64,000 bases of DNA from Cladosporium sp. IMV 00045. Taxonomy: Eukaryota; Ascomycota; Dothideomycetes; Cladosporiales; Cladosporiaceae. The position numbers and the translations under genes are program-made. The notes beneath the pieces are model-generated. The model ran no database searches. It was given only the letters and a program-made list of their open reading frames with translations, and was not told the origin of the DNA. Position 1 is the stretch's first letter; each line of letters opens with the position of its first letter. Positions 61,028 to 64,000 of this stretch are shown here, one piece after another. The DNA is taken from positions 23,992 to 87,991 of the forward strand of contig MSJI02000756.1 in NCBI GenBank assembly GCA_001931905.2, written 5' to 3'.

Positions 61028-63579
61028 TCACTCAGACCACCACTGGCAGTGGCAGCCATCGGTTGGAGTAGCCGCTCTCTGAAGGATTGATCTTTCGTCG
61101 ACGCTAACCTCCCTGTCGTACGCGGAGTATTCAGGTGGATTCTCCTCAAACGCAAAGAGGATGTCGCTGCCGTCGTCATTGGTCAGAGCCGACAAGTTGC
61201 CATCGTTGAGCAGCTGGAATTGTTGACAGTAAGGTGGGTTGTCGGCATCGGGTACCCGGCGTTCCTCGATCTTAATAAGATAGGGATATTGCTCCAGAGT
61301 CATGTACGTATCAGGCGCTTCGACTTCTTCCACAATGTCGTCTTCATCGTCGTCGTCGTCGTCGTCGTCAGCATCGGCTTCATTCTCATCAACGTGATCA
61401 TCGTCGCGCCGATGAGGCCAATCGTTGTCTCTCCGGCGTCTCTTAGGACCAGCCGATGGATCACTGCCGTCAAAGTGCTTGTCGCTAAAGCTGCCAGGTG
61501 GACGGCGCGCGTTGTCCAAGAATCCCGTCGAGGCCGTGGGATTGATAGAAGTCTTTGTGACGGTCGTTGTAATGTAGTTGCTGCCAGACAAGAGCGTGGA
61601 GGTAGTATCAATACCCGGCATGGGAGGGCCAGACACCAAGGCCGTCGGCGTCGACGTGTAAGAAGACAGCGAAGCATCACCTGGAGTCGAGTTTGCCGTT
61701 GGTGTGCTGAAGGGAGTACTGGTGGGGGTAATAGGGAAATTCGAGGTGACAGCCCTTTCCACGTAGATCCAGCCCTCGATCAAAGTGTCGTTCCAGATGC
61801 ATAACCAAGGTTGATCACCGCTTTGAACAATTTTCTGCTTGGGTTTGCCATTAGAGGTGGCATATTCGGCCCGTTTCCTTCTTGGAGTGGGAGTGCTTGG
61901 GATGGTGGTAGTTGGCATGGTGTCGAAAGCAGTCTCCTCGAGAATGACGATTTTGTCGTACTTTTGGCTGAAGTAGAACGCTGGGCCTTTGTCGTCGTCG
62001 TCGGTTTCCTGTAAAGGTACGAAGGGTGCAAATTCAGTGTTCATGTACCTGTATTGAGCTCCGTACTCGTAAGTCTCATCACTCGACGCGAAAAAGAAGA
62101 ATGCTCCATCCGTAGGCCTAGGGGCGGCAGGGACGCCAACACTAATGGCGACAGCCGGTGGGCCAGAGAGGTCGCAATCCCATGCGGGCTTTCTAGAAGG
62201 ATCTGCCACACAACCAGATCGCTCGTTCGTCGGTGTGGTAAGGCTGAGTTTGAATGTACCAGTGGGTGGCGAAACGGTGGGTGTTGCAATCCTGCGAGCT
62301 TCAGCCGCGGAAACACTGCTGCTACTACTGCTGCTACTTTCAGCTTGCCTGGGAAATGGTCAATAGGTGTAAAAGATGATTGAGATGGAGGCAGGGCCAC
62401 ATACTTTCGGCCGCTTTCAGTTCCTGTGGCGTAACCTCCCATGATACCTCCAACGATGGCACCAATGAAGCCAAGGGCACATATGCCCATCACCAGCCAC
62501 AAGAATTGCACGCCGCAGAATCTGGTTTTTCGTTTCTCCTTCCACGTCTTCTCCTTCCAGCTCTTCTCAGTATAGCCTGTACTCTCAGACGCCACCCGTT
62601 CCATAAGCGGCAAGGACGCATGAGAGTCAATGCCACGGTCCTGTATCGAATGTCTTTCCAGTTGTGATTGGTCCGTCATAGACTGTGGTCGCTGCTGTTG
62701 AGGTGTTGGGGCTGGTGGTGGTATATGTTGATGCATGAGAGGCATGCCAGGATCTGTGCCAGCCACAGGTCCTCGACTGTGTAGCTCGCCGGGTACTGCC
62801 AGAATTGGCATTTTTGGTCCTTCTTCGGGGTACCGCGTGTACGGTGGCAGCTGCTCCGCGTGGCCGTCCATGCCAATGATGTCTTGCTCCTCTCCATCAG
62901 GTCCTCGGACTCGTTGATAAGGCTGGCCAAGTCCAGGGAAGCCAACAGCAGGAGCTGCCGTTTGGGCGTCGTCATCATCTTCCAGATGGTCATCCTCGGT
63001 CACGCCTTGCGGGTACATGGCATACGGGTGTTGAGGTGCATGGCGGACAGAAGAGTTGCGGTTTGGTTGTACGGTGGAGGTGGTTGCTATGCTTGGTGAT
63101 CTTGGGATGGTACCCTGAGGATACATGGCGTAGGGATGGCTAGGCCCATCGGCGCCGAATCGGGGACTACTCGTGCTGGCGAATAGATTTGAAGACGCTG
63201 AAGATGTAGACCGCCGTGCAATGCCTGGTGCGAAGCTTGCTGTTGATTGTGAATGGATGCTGGGTGATCGCTCGAAGTCCATGCGCGGGCCATCCTCCGG
63301 GCTGGCAAAAGGATTCTCATCGCTTCGCGTCTTCGAGATGGAATTCCTATTCGGTGCCGGTGCAGTTGGTGTGATGAGGTCCGGGTCTGTCGCGTAGTGT
63401 GCAGAAGTGGTGTGTATGGGCGGGTCCTGGCTATGACGCTCGTCTCCTTCTCTCGCGCTCTCCGGTCGGAAGCCATCTGCCACCAGGTCAAAGTCGTCGA
63501 CCGCGAACTCGTCGTCGAAGACATCTCTATTCTCCTGCGTGGGCGTCACGCTGCCCTCCTCGCTGCGTCTACGATACAT
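61028..63579 (-). CDS. Large single-pass membrane protein, hypothetical
   Basis: Exons 63579-62405 and 62348-61028 (56-nt intron) give 831 residues. Residues 1-355 are disordered and cytosolic, Ser/Pro/Gln-rich, with a direct duplication of HPYAMYPQG about 40 residues apart and PY-like motifs (LPPYTRYP). A basic patch (KTWKEKRKTRFCG) precedes one transmembrane helix (FLWLVMGICALGFIGAIVGG). The intron lies just after it and joins to a Ser-rich stalk (ESSSSSSSVSAAE). The extracellular part has paired cysteines (RSGCV...WDCDLSG), a beta-rich region (AVAISVGVPAAPRPTDGAFFFF, EDQPWLCIWNDTLIEGWIYVE-like) and many Thr/Ser sites for O-glycosylation. The C terminus has an RRRRR-type patch, a long run of Asp (ADADDDDDDDDEDD) and a final Cys-rich end. 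It could be a wall sensor. I do not recognise the family. Confidence 0.75.
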
Positions 63580-64000
63580 GCTGTCGGTGGTGATGGTGCA
63601 GTTGTGGTGGTGGTGGTTATGTGCGGCCGCGGCGGGCCAGCACAGCCCGTCTCAAACCCTCGCTAAGAAGAGATGCTCGTGGCCGCGGTGTCCTGAGATG
63701 GCCAATGAGGTGTGCAGAGCAGCAGAGCGAGCGTAAAAGGGAGGAGTGGTGGATGAGAGCGATAGCGGTGGGCGTAGGAGGGGTGGTGTTGGCGGTGGTG
63801 GTGGTATACAGCAGCAAAGGGTCGACAGCGACGACGATGAATGCTGAGCGCGCGACGGCCCTGTCTGTGCCTGTCCTGTGTCCTCTGGCCTCTGTCCTGT
63901 CAGAGAGTCTGATTTGGCGTGGCACCTACGGCAAGCGGCAAAGCAAGAGCGACTAAAGGCCTGACGGACTGACAGTTGACAAAACACGGGCCGGCGCTAG
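63580..64000. other. Upstream region of the membrane-protein gene, cut by window edge
   Basis: About 420 bases before the last gene's start. The segment 63595-63620 is a tgg-rich run (gtggtggtggtggt). The rest is CT- or GA-biased. No further gene is seen before the window ends. Confidence 0.4.

Noticed and set aside
1..64000. CRISPR arrays, insertion sequences, prophage or bacterial operons
   Set aside because: None are expected in a fungal nuclear region and no spaced direct repeats or transposase frames of these types were seen.

Overview
The window is nuclear DNA of a filamentous ascomycete (Pezizomycotina), most likely a Dothideomycete. The reasons are short spliceosomal introns (about 45-140 nt, most 48-76) with GT..AG ends and CTAAC/CTGAC-like branch sites, tRNA genes interrupted at position 37/38, intergenic spacers of 0.3-2.5 kb, genes on both strands with no operons, and a typical gene set (GH27, GH43, trimethyllysine dioxygenase, several BTB genes, small secreted proteins). 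Gene structures were read by eye from open frames, splice signals and family motifs.

Layout. 0-8 kb: end of a sugar transporter, an amidase with two apparent frame breaks, ribosomal protein L22, a membrane-anchored aspartic-protease-like protein lacking its first catalytic Asp, and mitochondrial ribosomal protein bL9m. 8-15 kb: a UBP16/USP30-like ubiquitin protease, a non-coding zone with a diverged 88-bp tandem array and a dispersed element, a repetitive basic protein, a small helical protein with no clear start, and a mitochondrial oxidoreductase-like protein. 15-22.5 kb: GH27 alpha-galactosidase, a small secreted cysteine protein, a long coiled-coil protein and a four-helix membrane protein. 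23-31 kb is an accessory-looking stretch: an intron-bearing tRNA-Leu(UAA), a secreted protein made of eleven repeats separated by Kex2-type sites, three BTB genes (one with an in-frame stop), a second tandem array and an inverted copy of the 11.7-kb element. 31-42 kb: LRR protein, coiled-coil protein, GH43 arabinanase, cytidine/dCMP-deaminase-like protein and a very intron-rich trimethyllysine dioxygenase. 42-64 kb is mostly core: tRNA-Arg(CCG), HMG-CoA synthase, amidohydrolase, amino-acid permease, YAK1 kinase, TAD2 tRNA deaminase and a large single-pass membrane protein.

How the genes relate. There is no biosynthetic cluster. Core functions are scattered: sterol/isoprenoid entry (HMG-CoA synthase), carnitine synthesis (trimethyllysine dioxygenase), cytosolic and mitochondrial translation (L22, bL9m, TAD2, two tRNAs) and nutrient signalling (YAK1). 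A secreted group (GH27, GH43, small secreted protein, Kex2-repeat protein) fits a plant-associated or saprotrophic life.

The most notable items are the Kex2-repeat precursor at 25-26 kb, the pair of inverted ~105-bp elements each beside a different diverged tandem array, and several genes that look recently damaged (BTB at 26.5 kb, amidase at 2.2 kb).
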